Of a stretch of 64,000 bases of DNA, positions 19,601 through 28,803 are shown one piece after another. The notes beneath the pieces are model-generated. The model did not search any database. It was not told the origin of the DNA and saw only the letters and a list, made by a program, of their open reading frames with translations. The position numbers and the translations under genes were made by a program. How positions within the stretch are numbered: position 1 is the stretch's first letter; each line of letters opens with the position of its first letter. This DNA is from Erpobdella octoculata (lineage: Eukaryota > Annelida > Clitellata > Hirudinida > Erpobdellidae). The DNA lies in the NCBI GenBank assembly GCA_963978895.1, contig OZ022241.1:12775856-12839855 (forward strand), given 5' to 3'.

Positions 19601-21516
19601 CTTAAAATTTGAAAATTTGGACCATGCGCCCTAAAGTCTTGCACGATCTGTAGAGGCCTGGTCTGGTTCATTTCACAAGCAGAAAATTCAAGCCCAGTCC
19701 ATTTCAGATATATACAGTATAATACCGCTGTAATGTACTTCATGGGACCCAAGAAATGGGTACGTTATATCCAGGGTTTGAAAAAAAATCAACTAGTTAC
19801 CATGAAAAAAAATTTGCATTTTTTGTACATGTAACGTCAGTGAGACAGGCACGCAGTTAATAGTGCAGTATTATGGTTTAAAATAAAGCAGTAAATAATA
19901 ATACCCATGCTACAAGAAAAACAATGAAAATCCCAATACATTGGTTTAAAATATAATATGTCACTTTTTTCTGACTAGTAGTGCACTGACTGGGATACTT
20001 TGCTATCTAACATAAACAAGCCATTTATATAGAGTGCCTTCGTGATGTTGATAAGTTGATGGTCTGATCTTCCTAGCACCTGTAGTTGTTTTATGGTTCG
20101 GATTTTCTCTTTGTGTCTAGATGGTATTGATGGTAGATTTACTGAGACTATGTGGTCAAGAAATTTTAACTTGTTATTGTTTCAGTTTTTAACAGCTCAC
20201 ACATTTATTTTGTTTTAAGCATGATTGCTTTTTATTAGTTACATGTTTTTAAGACATGTTTAAAAAATACAAAAAGTCCCTGTGGTATATCTTAGCGCAA
20301 ATTTGGCGATGCAGATTACTATTTTTGGTAAAATAATAGATTTGTTAGGTTTAATATTACTGATCAAATTTATTTAAATACTTATTATTATTCGAGTTCA
20401 TTATTTTTATTATTTTTTTCTATTATTTTAGAGCAATTAAGCTAATTGCTTCCAGAATTACTTTTCGGCACAACCTAATGCGAAAAATCCGAACTTTCCA
20501 ATGTGACTAGTTTTCTAGTTTATTTTCCTATTGAAAAAAAGTTTATGAAAACGTGTAATCAACACTCGAGATCAAATAAAACACGAGCTCGCACTTTTTC
20601 TTGTTTCAAATAGGTGCTAACAGCTGACAACGCAATGATGCAAAAACGCGTCGATAACTTATTTTCGGAATTAGAACACCAGACGATCAATAGCTTGAGT
20701 ATCAATTTTTTGTATTCCCACTGTTGCAATAATTATGCCGGCCATGCCCTGTAAATGAGTTGAATAATCCATTTTACACATAGGAAATATTTTAAATGGG
20801 ACCATTATTTTAGTATGTTATAGCCAAACGTATGTTATATCCAAATATGTTAAAGCCAGGGTAATTTAACATGGGACCAAAGTTTCAGTATGAGAAATAT
20901 GGAAAAAAAACTTGCCTTTCATTACTACAAAACAAATACCATACTGATTACAGACTTATACAAAGCTTACTTGATCGAGAGGAATAAATTCCCTCTCCTC
21001 CTTATACCAGGCTTGGGACTGGCATGAGTGACTCAAGGCAGAGTTAAAGAGTACTTATTTAAACATGCAAACTTTTAACAGAAAAAAGATAACATTGATT
21101 ATTTTGATTAATAAATTTGAATTCAGAACTGGAAGCTTCTGTTTTAGCTGCAAAATTGTCTACTCATATACTCATGAGGAGCATTTAAAATTTTAAATGT
21201 CAAATTGACCTGGACATCTGTAGTAGTTAATAAAAAAAATTTATCCTTTAATATACTACCATAGCTGTTCAGATACTGCTACAGCTGTTAAATGATACTA
21301 ACTATTATAGATGCTCACTGCTGTTACAACTGTAACTGTATTATTTGCTTTTAAAAATTAAAAACTGTAACTGTATTATTTGCTTTTAAAAATTAGAAAC
21401 TGTAACTGTATTATTTGCTTTTAAAAATTAGAAAACATAAAACACTTACCTCCACTAATTCTATTTCTGCCATTCTGCTGGCCTCTTTCCGGTCTATTGC
21501 TCATGGGATTAGCCAT
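9354..21516 (-). CDS. Tandem NADAR-domain protein, ten-exon gene model
   Basis: Hand-assembled from ten exons: 21450-21516, 19418-19489, 19177-19236, 18755-18814, 18234-18293, 17997-18152, 16544-16695, 14840-15197, 11697-11851 and 9354-10556. The phases join to an open frame of 2343 nt (780 aa plus stop). Residues 1-107 are low-complexity and rich in G, N, S, Q and R. NADAR 1 spans about 121-272, with FNCAEQYYMFQKA (conserved Glu150), KKATIAKFSQ, D-x2-WGIGL (238-242) and WRGTNLLGEILSEVRD. NADAR 2 spans about 292-445, with LQHYLMFKSA, KFSQNINLKAQL and WKDKNLLGDVLTRLRD. The remainder is charged and ends KYKGKNKK. NADAR enzymes are N-glycosidases: YbiA cleaves riboflavin intermediates, and related proteins remove ADP-ribose from guanine in nucleic acid. 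Domain 1 keeps the hallmark residues; domain 2 has Gln320 in place of Glu and WKD in place of WRG, so it may be inactive. The basic tail suggests nucleic-acid or nuclear association (inference). An extra small exon near 18430-18475 is possible. Confidence 0.8.
10619..10691. repeat. (AAT)n microsatellite, SINE tail
   Basis: About 24 trinucleotide units. On the minus strand this is a (TTA)n tail directly downstream of the adjacent SINE. Confidence 0.9.
10692..10961 (-). mobile_element. tRNA-derived SINE
   Basis: The minus strand begins TGAGGCACAGTGGTAAAGCA (A-box-like) and carries GGGTTCGATTCCC (B box) about 50 bp on, followed by a ~200-bp body and a (TTA)n tail. It lies in the intron between exons 9 and 10 of the NADAR gene, in the same orientation. 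The cloverleaf is not intact, so it is not a tRNA gene. Confidence 0.75.
10962..11696. other. NADAR gene intron 9 remainder
   Basis: AT-rich intron sequence without recognisable repeats or coding potential. Confidence 0.5.
11697..11851 (-). CDS. NADAR gene exon 9 (middle of NADAR domain 2)
   Basis: 155 nt, phase 1 to phase 0, acceptor TTCACTGAAACAG and donor GTTCAT. Encodes DLVGNTEIADQILRCMDQRK through KEKIEALLIVGNFHK, the counterpart of exon 7 in domain 1. Confidence 0.75.
13541..13690 (+). repeat. 15-bp minisatellite array, forward
   Basis: About ten copies of a 15-16-bp unit, variants of GGACAACTGATCCCA. The first units read GGACTACTGATCCCA and the later ones GGGACAACTGATCCC or ACGGACAACTGATCCC. 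It is paired with a reverse array at 14251-14451. Confidence 0.95.
14251..14451 (-). repeat. 15-bp minisatellite array, reverse
   Basis: About thirteen units of TGGGATCAGTTGTC(C/T), the reverse complement of the array at 13541-13690. The ATTTTATAAACTGCTAG motif lies outside both arrays, in the same orientation on each side. Confidence 0.95.
14840..15197 (-). CDS. NADAR gene exon 8 (end of domain 1, start of domain 2)
   Basis: 358 nt, phase 0 to phase 1, acceptor TTTCTGTTTATAG. Encodes FSQHEELRNVLLATKN, the WGIGL and WRGTNLLGEI motifs, a short linker, then the first part of NADAR 2 ending in LQHYLMFKSA. The donor is GC (GCTTGT) rather than GT. It is preferred because it gives the same junction position and phase as the exon 6/7 boundary in domain 1. 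Confidence 0.75.
15198..16543. other. NADAR gene intron 7
   Basis: Holds a tandem repeat at 15540-15740 and AT-rich sequence. CATATTTTTCACATATAATG near 15491 resembles the end of a pogo-type element. Confidence 0.5.
15540..15740. repeat. ~60-bp tandem repeat, 3-4 units
   Basis: Units contain AAATTCTGGTATAATGCATA and CTATGTAACCATGTAACATG. Translation gives repeating MHVTWLHSC, an artefact of the repeat. Confidence 0.9.
16544..16695 (-). CDS. NADAR gene exon 7 (middle of NADAR domain 1)
   Basis: 152 nt, phase 1 to phase 0, acceptor CTGTGAGACAG and donor GTAGGT. Encodes TFKDKETSSMILRSDNPSEQ through IWDSASRDVVKKATIAK, the part of the fold expected to precede the KFSQ motif. Confidence 0.8.
17181..17956 (+). 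mobile_element. hAT element with transposase remnant and target duplication
   Basis: 776 bp with termini CAGAGGTGGG and CCCACCTCTG, flanked by perfect 8-bp direct repeats gttactac (17173-17180 and 17957-17964). The subterminal regions are rich in AAATACTTTT-type repeats. Near 17580-17690 an interrupted frame encodes GIPSSAPVERLFSYSGMVL, the hAT C-terminal dimerisation signature, so this is an internal deletion derivative of an autonomous element. It lies in NADAR intron 6. Confidence 0.93.
17997..18152 (-). CDS. NADAR gene exon 6 (start of NADAR domain 1)
   Basis: 156 nt, acceptor TTGAACAG and donor GTTATT, ending in phase 1. Encodes SWDWPTVYP, then FTYFWRNDSYFSQHY, then IDGKDFNCAEQYYMFQKA, the N-terminal NADAR signature with the conserved Glu. 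Confidence 0.8.
18234..18293 (-). CDS. NADAR gene exon 5
   Basis: 60 nt, phase 1 at both ends, acceptor TTCTTATAG and donor GTAAG. Encodes AFKQPSSNFHNSSVNNRHKE. Its length and phase match exons 3 and 4, so it may be an older, more diverged copy of the same exon. Confidence 0.65.
18755..18814 (-). CDS. NADAR gene exon 4 (duplicated exon, copy b)
   Basis: 60 nt, phase 1 at both ends, with the same acceptor and donor as exon 3. Encodes SYRQGSSFPQRNRSDWDGR, one residue different from exon 3. Because the exon is symmetric, inclusion or skipping keeps the frame. Confidence 0.7.
19177..19236 (-). CDS. NADAR gene exon 3 (duplicated exon, copy a)
   Basis: 60 nt, phase 1 at both ends, acceptor TTTAACAG and donor GTAAGT. 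Encodes ASYQQGSSFPQRNRSDWDGR, almost identical to the next exon. It lies in the second unit of a ~430-bp tandem duplication. Confidence 0.7.
19418..19489 (-). CDS. NADAR gene exon 2
   Basis: 72 nt, phase 1 at both ends, acceptor AAACAG and donor GTATGC. Encodes a Ser/Asn/Gly-rich stretch beginning APSSNQNGDNFSKNSQGF. Confidence 0.65.
19573..19710 (-). mobile_element. Helitron family B 3'-end fragment
   Basis: CTAG at 19573-19576 followed by CAGTACCCACCACGGCTTCG, matching the 3' end of Helitron B. Only about 130 bp remain before unrelated sequence. Confidence 0.7.
19714..20885. mobile_element. Possible pogo/Tigger-like DNA transposon relic
   Basis: The left end ACAGTATAATACCGCTGTAA... continues GGGACC(C)AA and GGTACGTTATATCCAGGG. 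The right end near 20820-20885 carries matching inverted ATGTTATATCC, CCAGGG and ATGGGACC motifs. The sequence style resembles pogo-like termini (CAGTA-g-ACC). No transposase frame survives. Confidence 0.5.
20886..21449. other. NADAR gene intron 1 remainder
   Basis: AT-rich. It holds three tandem copies of a 38-bp unit at about 21325-21432 (ACTGTAACTGTATTATTTGC). Confidence 0.6.
21450..21516 (-). CDS. NADAR gene exon 1 (start codon)
   Basis: Encodes MANPMSNRPERGQQNGRNRI plus SG. ATG is at 21516-21514. The donor GTAAG follows at 21449, and the exon ends in phase 1. Upstream on the minus strand, TTTTTTTATTAATTTAATAG is a plausible acceptor, so a 5' non-coding exon may exist. Confidence 0.7.
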
Positions 21517-23334
21517 TAGATGTTTGATGATCCTATTTACTTGTCTAATCTATTAAATTAATAAAAAAATAAAATCTCCGAAGACAAATAAGTTTTCAAC
21601 ACAAAACCTGCATTACAAATTATGTTAATGTAATAATGACCTTAAATTGTTGTTGAATAGGACTGAACTGACCTGAATACAGCCCTGTATGAAAAAAAAT
21701 CAAGAAAAGAATATTTAGAAATGCATCAACATTTTATAGTTAATATAATTTAAATTCTACAAAAATATATATTTCTTCTGTACTGACAACATAGCCTCAA
21801 TAAAACAGTAATAATTGCCATGTTTTATTACTTCTATGGCCACTAAAATTGCTGTTCAAAGTGGTATTGCATACGCCCTGATATAGTTTAAATTTATATA
21901 TAATACACTAATTTTTTATAAATAATTACAATTAAATGTCTTATTTTTTGTTATGTTTTTTATATACAATAGTCAATTCCATGCCAATTAGAGCCCTGCA
22001 CAGACTGATTTTTTAGACTCGACCCAGCCTGCTAGCTGCGTTCCATAAAAACAACAAATCTAAATTAATTTTTCATTTTTATTAGACCTATATATATAAT
22101 GTTCTTTATTTATTTCCAATTAAATATCTAGAAGCACCATTCCTCACCAGATTTCATTGAGTCTCATTGGCTTCACCAAACCTCGTTGGACTTTACAAGA
22201 CCTCACTGGACCTAGCGAGTTACGAGTTATGGTGAGGTCTTGTGAGACACAACAAAGCTCAATAAGGCTCAGTGAAGTTTTGTGAGATTTGGTGTAGCGT
22301 TTCAACGTACCCATCAAAATCAAATTTGGATGCCATACTGTGAGATTGCCAAATTGTTTAAGCATAATATTATTTTTAATAATATGATACGATATAAGCA
22401 GCTTTATAATTATATTGTATAATTTTAGACCATATTTATAAAGCCATTTTTTCATAATTTTAACGTCTTACTGACTTCTGATGAGGCGTGACAACAGTTT
22501 TTTTTTAAATTAAGACTCTTTTAAGACTCTTAAGAGATGAGATTGAATTTGTATAGACTGATTATCATAACAATAATGAAATGCCTTAGAAGCAATTACC
22601 AATATAAAATTTAAGATTTGAAGCTTCCTACAGAACAGAATAAATACTCGACTTTTGTTAGATAGAGTCTGAGGAGATATTCTGTCCTGAGCAATTTTGC
22701 AGCCTGAATTTAAAACTAAACAATTCTTTTTCTTTTAGATTTAGATAATACTATTCACGAGCCCTAAAACGTTAAACTTTACTAACCTAAACGCTAAACT
22801 CACTCTCGATTTTATATTCAACCGAAACGCAGTTTGATAAGGGAGCTGCTAAAACTAACGTAGCAACGTCGCAACCGGTGGAAATTCCAATAGTTTCGTT
22901 AGGATATCTCTTTCATTTTTGATATCTGTACTTTTGTCGGATAAACAATTTTTCGTAATTTTTGAAAAATACTAGTTAAGAATAATTATTTTTATATTTA
23001 TTTGTACCAGCATAGATTTGTTTTTCTAAAATAGTGTGGGGCGCTTTATGAATGAACTACATAGTATTATGCCGGCACGGTCCACCACAGGGGGATACTT
23101 GGGAGGCATCGCCCCGCCAGTGTACATTTCCTAAATAAAAAAATAAGGTCAAACCTATTAACAAACAGCTAGCATGGCAGGATATTTCAGTGGTTGCCAA
23201 GAGTTAATAACGTGAGATTATCCACAGGCATTGTACATCTCTATTGTGCTGCACACTGTCAATTTAGCATCAGAGCAGAGTCTACTGCCAACGCTTGTTC
23301 TATGATCCAAAACGCATTTATCTATGGTATATGC
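21517..23334. other. Upstream of the NADAR start codon; promoter or 5' UTR likely here
   Basis: Mostly AT-rich. At 22790-22880 there is a locally CpG-richer stretch. On the minus strand it runs GGTTGCGACGTTGCTACG and ends TTAG followed by the donor-like GTTAGT, so it could be a 5' non-coding exon. A run of related CCTCA(C/T)TGGAC-type words lies at 22140-22290. These are inferences only. Confidence 0.3.
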
Positions 23335-23368
23335 CAGTGTCTCGCAAACTGTGTGCCACAGCACACTG
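23335..23368 (+). mobile_element. Left terminus of the ZBED5-like hAT element
   Basis: CAGTGTCTCGCAAACTGTGT followed by GCCACAGCACACTG. This is a hAT-type end that continues after 28803 with GCACACTGTGTGCCGTGG. The two halves were separated by the 23369-28803 insertion. Confidence 0.75.
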
Positions 23369-23576
23369 CAGAGGCGCAACCAGCAGAAAATGCTAGGAGG
23401 GGGGGCTCAAGTGTGAAAAATCAAAAAACCCGCCGCAGACGAAAATTTTGTTTGATTATCTTTATTTAGTCTGCAGTCTTTTTTTGGTATCTTTAAGAAT
23501 TTATTATTGAAAGAAAAGAAAAACTGCAAACTGAAGATATTCAAACTCAGTCTCAAACCAGTTAAAGCAATTGCAA

Positions 23577-23945
<369 letters not shown>

Positions 23946-24798
23946 AAGTTTATGGATAAATGTAGCATCCTCCAGTTTTAAAAAGGGAAGAAAGCCCACT
24001 GCGGGCAAAAATTTTTTTTTACTATCTTCAGTCTGCAGTTTTTTTTGGTATCTTTAAGAATTTATTAATGATAGAAAATAAAGACTACAAACTGAAGATA
24101 GTAAAAATCAGTCTCAAACCAGTTAAAGCAATTGTAAACAAATAAAGAAAAAAACTTTTTAAATGCTTTTATTTAACTTCACTCGCATAGATATATATAT
24201 GTTCACTCGTCTCTATGTTTGTTGGTTAGCTTGTTTGTCTGTAGTGATCAAATCTTAGAGAGCGTAGAAAAAAAGGGGAGAGAGAGAGCGTAGGCGCCGT
24301 AAACAATGTTTGTGTTTACGAATAGATTTCAACGGTTTTATTCATTTTTCACTTAAACCACTAAAGTTAAACCAATTAAACCATATATAAAAACAATTAA
24401 TTTTTCAAAGTGAATAATCTATATATATATATATAAATGAATGTTTGTATGTATGTATATATGTATATCCTTTATGCATTGCAACACCATTCATCCGATC
24501 GTAATGAAATTTTCACACAACCTTGAGAGTCAAGAGGAATCAAATATAGTGAAAAAAAATTTGAAATTCGTCACAAAATGAGCGGAGCGGAGCGGGTGAG
24601 TGAGCGGGAACTATATCTATATATATGAAAATGAATGTTTGTACATATATATGTATGTTATTTATTAATTGCTACACCATTCATCCTATCGTAATGTAAT
24701 TTTCACACAACCTTGAGAGTCAAGGGGAATCAAATATAGAGAAATTTTTTTTGAAATCTGTCACAAAATGAGCGGAGCGGAGCGGGTGAGCGAGCGGG

Positions 24799-24948
<150 letters not shown>

Positions 24949-25136
24949 GAGAATATGTATGTAAGTATAGATGTCCTTTATGCATTGCTACTCCATTCAT
25001 TCAATCGTAGTGCAATTTTTACACAAGCTTGAGAGGCAATGGTAAAAGGTTTTTGTGAAAAAAATTGAAATCGGTCACAAAATGAGCGGAGCGGGAAAGC
25101 GATCTTGATGAAATTTGGCAAAGAGGTAGTTTTCAT

Positions 25137-26958
25137 CAGTGTTGGGGACTATTACTCTAAAAAGTAATATATTACTATTACAGTTACTTGGCTTAAAAAT
25201 GTAATATATTACTATTACAAGTTACTTTTTAAAATTTGTAATATATTACTATTACAAGTTACTGACAAAATGTAATACTATTACACAGCTATTACTTTAC
25301 TTTATGACACTAAATGCTCGAAGCCTTATTGAACAGTTTGCACAGGTTCAGAAATTATAGAGTCAAGTCTGAAACAAATATAAATAAAAAACTACAACAC
25401 AAAAACAAATTTTATTTTAGTGCAAAAATCCAAAAATAGCTTTTAAAAACACAAAGTTATGACAGTAACTGACAACGGATCAAACTTTGTAAAATCATTT
25501 AACAAATTCTGTGATAGAAATCTCACATCAAATTGTCCTACATTTAAAAATCAGCTAGCCCCGGAAAATAGTGATGTTCCTTTCATTGAAGTAAGTCTAA
25601 TTTTGGAAGAAGACACTTCATTTAACCAAGCACGTATGCTGCCACCACACAAAAGATGCAGTGAACATACAATTAATTTAGTTGCTGTTAAGGGTGCAAA
25701 AGTATCTTTGAAAATGAGCTGTATAAAAATTAAGTAGAAGTGCCTTGGGGAAATGTTCCGGGTTGTGGAATAAAGCAAGCAAGTAGAAGTAAAACAGCTG
25801 CAGAAGTAGTACATTAAGCTGTAACATTTGCTCTTATCGTTCCAAATAATACAAGATGAAGCTCGTACTATCAAGCAGTAGATAAGATTTGTGATATTGT
25901 TCGTAAGTCTTTCGAGACAACTCTTAACAATCCTTGCAACACGTTATCCGTGGCGTTATTTCGACTAATAGACGTTTCATTTATCATGGAATATAGTAAA
26001 GTGATGCAAACTGTAGATCAACCACTCGACATTTTACATGGACATTTTGTTGTCTGAAAAAGCAGCTGCTAAAACACGTGAAAATTTGAAATTGGCATTT
26101 TCTCTTGTAGTTGCTTTTTTGACCGGTGTTGACAAGCCATTTAAGGGATATCTCACCAGAAATTTTGGTGGCCAGATTTTTACACATACACGAACTTAAT
26201 GAACACTTTGAGATGCAACTCCTACTTCATGCTAATAATGGAATATGATTAACATTGTGTTTTTAAAAGCTATTTTTGGACTTTTGCACTAAAATAAAAT
26301 TTGTTTTTGTGTTGTAGTTTTTTATTTATATTTGTTTCAGACTTGACTCTATAATTTCTGAACCTGTGCAAACTGTTCAATAAGGCTTCGAGCATTTAGT
26401 GTCATAAAGTAAAGTAATAGCTGTGTAATAGTATTACATTTTGTCAGTAACTTGTAATAGTAATATATTACAAATTTTAAAAAGTAACTTGTAATAGTAA
26501 TATATTACATTTTTAAGCCAAGTAACTGTAATAGTAATATATTACTTTTTAGAGTAATAGTCCCCAACACTGAAGCTAACACATCCTAGGTATGAGATCC
26601 CATTAGGCGACAGCAAGCAATGATTTTCTGGCTAGCGATGTTGAGTCAATCCAGTGGCCCGTAACTCCCAAGTAGCTGTGATTGTGATAAAGGAAGACAA
26701 AGACAGCTTAGCTAAACGGGTTTAGCTTGCATAGATATCTTACATACAATTAAACTCAACAACGAAATGTCAAATAATTTTTTGTAATTATGTAACGAAA
26801 AAAATAACGTAAATTTCGTTACAATTACTCAAAAAAAGTAATATATTACTATTACATATTACTTTAAAATAAAAGTAATCGTTACTATTACAAGTTACTG
26901 AAAAAAGTAATACTATTACAGTAACGCGTTACAAGTAACGCGTTACTCCCCAACACTG
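25137..26958 (+). mobile_element. hAT element with long inverted termini and target duplication
   Basis: Starts CAGTGTTGGGGACTATTACT, ends with TTACTCCCCAACACTG, and is flanked by perfect 8-bp repeats gttttcat (25129-25136 and 26959-26966). The first 310 bp are repeated in inverse at about 26262-26572, so the element has an additional internal right end followed by ~386 bp and the true right end. The termini are rich in AGTAATATATTACTATTAC motifs. A transposase remnant lies between the arms. Confidence 0.92.
25459..26200 (+). pseudogene. hAT transposase fragment
   Basis: The intact piece 25459-25737 reads VTDNGSNFVKSF, then LPPHKRCSEHTINLVAVKGA, both typical of the hAT catalytic region (TDNGSN-[FV] with the C-x2-H-T-x-N-L motif). 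After the stop at 25735, broken frames continue with weak similarity, including QTVDQPLDILHG at about 26008. The 5' and 3' parts are lost, so it is inactive. Confidence 0.8.
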
Positions 26959-27792
26959 GTTTTCATACAGGGGATGAATGTTAAGAATGTTTGGACTCCC
27001 AACTCCGATCTCCCGGCTCAGGTTGGCTAAAAACCCCGGGCAACGCCGGGTACCCCCGCTAGTACATATATATATACAAATACATATACATACATAAATG
27101 AGCGAAAACGGGAACGGGAAGCCAACTGAGAGCGAAAAATAGAGCGGGAAAGGGAAAGCGACCGAGAACGGGAAAGCAACCTGGAGCGGGAAAGCAACCG
27201 GGAGCTGGAAGACGACCGAGAGCGGGAAAGCGACCGGGAGCGGAAAAACGACCGGGAACGCGACGGGAACGGGAAAGCGGTGAAGGAAACGGGAGCAAGA
27301 GAGACAAACATTAGAAAAACCTTTAAAAACCCCGGGCAACGCCGGGTGCCCCCGCTAGTAATCTATAAAAACAAATTTGAAATAATCTGCTGGAAAAAAG
27401 TTTTTAACGTAAATTTGTTTAAATTCGTTTATTTTTTTATAAATAAAGAATAAAATGTTGTAAACAAACATAAATGATAATTATACATAACAAATTTTAT
27501 AAAACAATGTTTTAATAGTTTAATAAGTAATTCGAAAGCTAATGACTATGGTGATGACGATAATGGCCGTCAACTCGCCATTTTGCGATTCTGACTGACA
27601 AATAGTGGGTCAAAGTTACGGCGTTAGGGGCACTTTATAGCCATGGAAATTTCCAGTAATATAGATTAATAACGCTTTAAGACGTGGAAACAAAAACTAA
27701 AGTTGTGGGACCCCAAATAAGAAAGTTATAAGAAAAATAAAATGTGGACAAAACTTTCAGACGCAATATCTAGGAGAAGTAGGCGTGGCCAA

Positions 27793-28390
27793 TCAATCAA
27801 TCAATCAATCAAAAAATATTTCTATAGCGCTATTTCCGCAGTGTTCAATAGCGCTCGGTCGTGAACTTATTAAACAGATATGTTTTAAGTCCACGACGGA
27901 AAACTGTGAGAGAAGTAGAGTTAGTAAGAGAAGAAGGAAGAGAGTTCCAGAGATAGGGACCAGAGTAGGAGAAAAAGCGTTTAGCAAAAGAATGCTTAAT
28001 AGTGAAGATGCGAGAGTGATTACGAGAAGAAGAACGAAGACCAGACTTAGGAGGGATATGTATTAAATTAGTTAAGTAGAGAGGAGAAAGACAATTTTTT
28101 ATTTTATACATTATTAAGCAGATTTTAAAAATCACCCTATATCTGAGAGGAAGCCAATGGAGAAGAACAAGAGATGGAGAGATGTGAGAGGAGTAGGAGG
28201 TGCGAGAAACTAAGCGAGCAGCCGAGTTGAAGGCTTTAGAGAGAGGATAGAGGGTAGTGTCAGGAAGACCATAGTATAGAGAATTGCAGTAGTCAATTCG
28301 AGACAGGACAAGAGAAGAGACTAGAAGTTGCAGCGAAGGGTCATCCAGAAGTGGACGAAGTGTATTCATTGGCCTCGTGGAATGCCGCAT
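27793..28390 (-). pseudogene. L2-like LINE, 3' part of reverse transcriptase ORF
   Basis: Encodes the final ~180 residues of a CR1/L2-type ORF2: LVLSRIDYCNSLYYGLPDTT, SHISPSLVLLHWLPLRYR, then WNSLPSSLTNSTSLTVFRRG, ending before TAG. The 3' end has the (CAAT)n tail typical of L2-like elements at 27793-27811. The catalytic core is absent because of 5' truncation near 28391. The end of the frame lies close to the element's 3' tail. Confidence 0.9.
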
Positions 28391-28494
28391 TTTTTACGAG
28401 TCTCCTGATGTAACCAAAGACTATATAGACGCCTGAATTATCGAGATATAAACGGCTCAACCCAAAAACATTTCTTTAACAAATTTATTTTTTA

Positions 28495-28680
28495 TCTTTA
28501 CTTGTTTTTTAATTGAATCATGTATTGTCATCCAATATAAAGCTATGCTAAAAGTTTCAGCTTCCTAGCTAGTCAAAAAGCTGGTTAAATTTTATTTTCT
28601 AGATTTGTGTACAGAGAAAGCCACACACACACACAAACAGAGATTGTAACCTAAATAAAAGTTTGTAAAAAAAATAAGTT
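28495..28680 (+). repeat. Interspersed ~260-bp repeat, copy 3 (5' truncated)
   Basis: Matches the latter two thirds of the family, from TTTTAATTGAATCATGTATTG to GTTTGTAAAAAAAATAAG, with a short CA tract. Confidence 0.8.
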
Positions 28681-28803
28681 TATGAACAAATGTAGCACCC
28701 CCACCCCCCTACCCAAAGAAAACTCATCGAATTTGGAAAAATTGCAGGACCCTCCGACTTGGCCTGGGGGGCTTGCGCCCCCTGCCCCCTAGTTTCGCCC
28801 CTG

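Noticed and set aside
26929..27339. Arg/Ser- or Phe/Pro-rich frames (also 42170-42495, 58661-59097, 63184-63561)
   Set aside because: They arise from the GGGAGCGGGAAAGCGACC minisatellite inside family A Helitrons, not from SR-type proteins.
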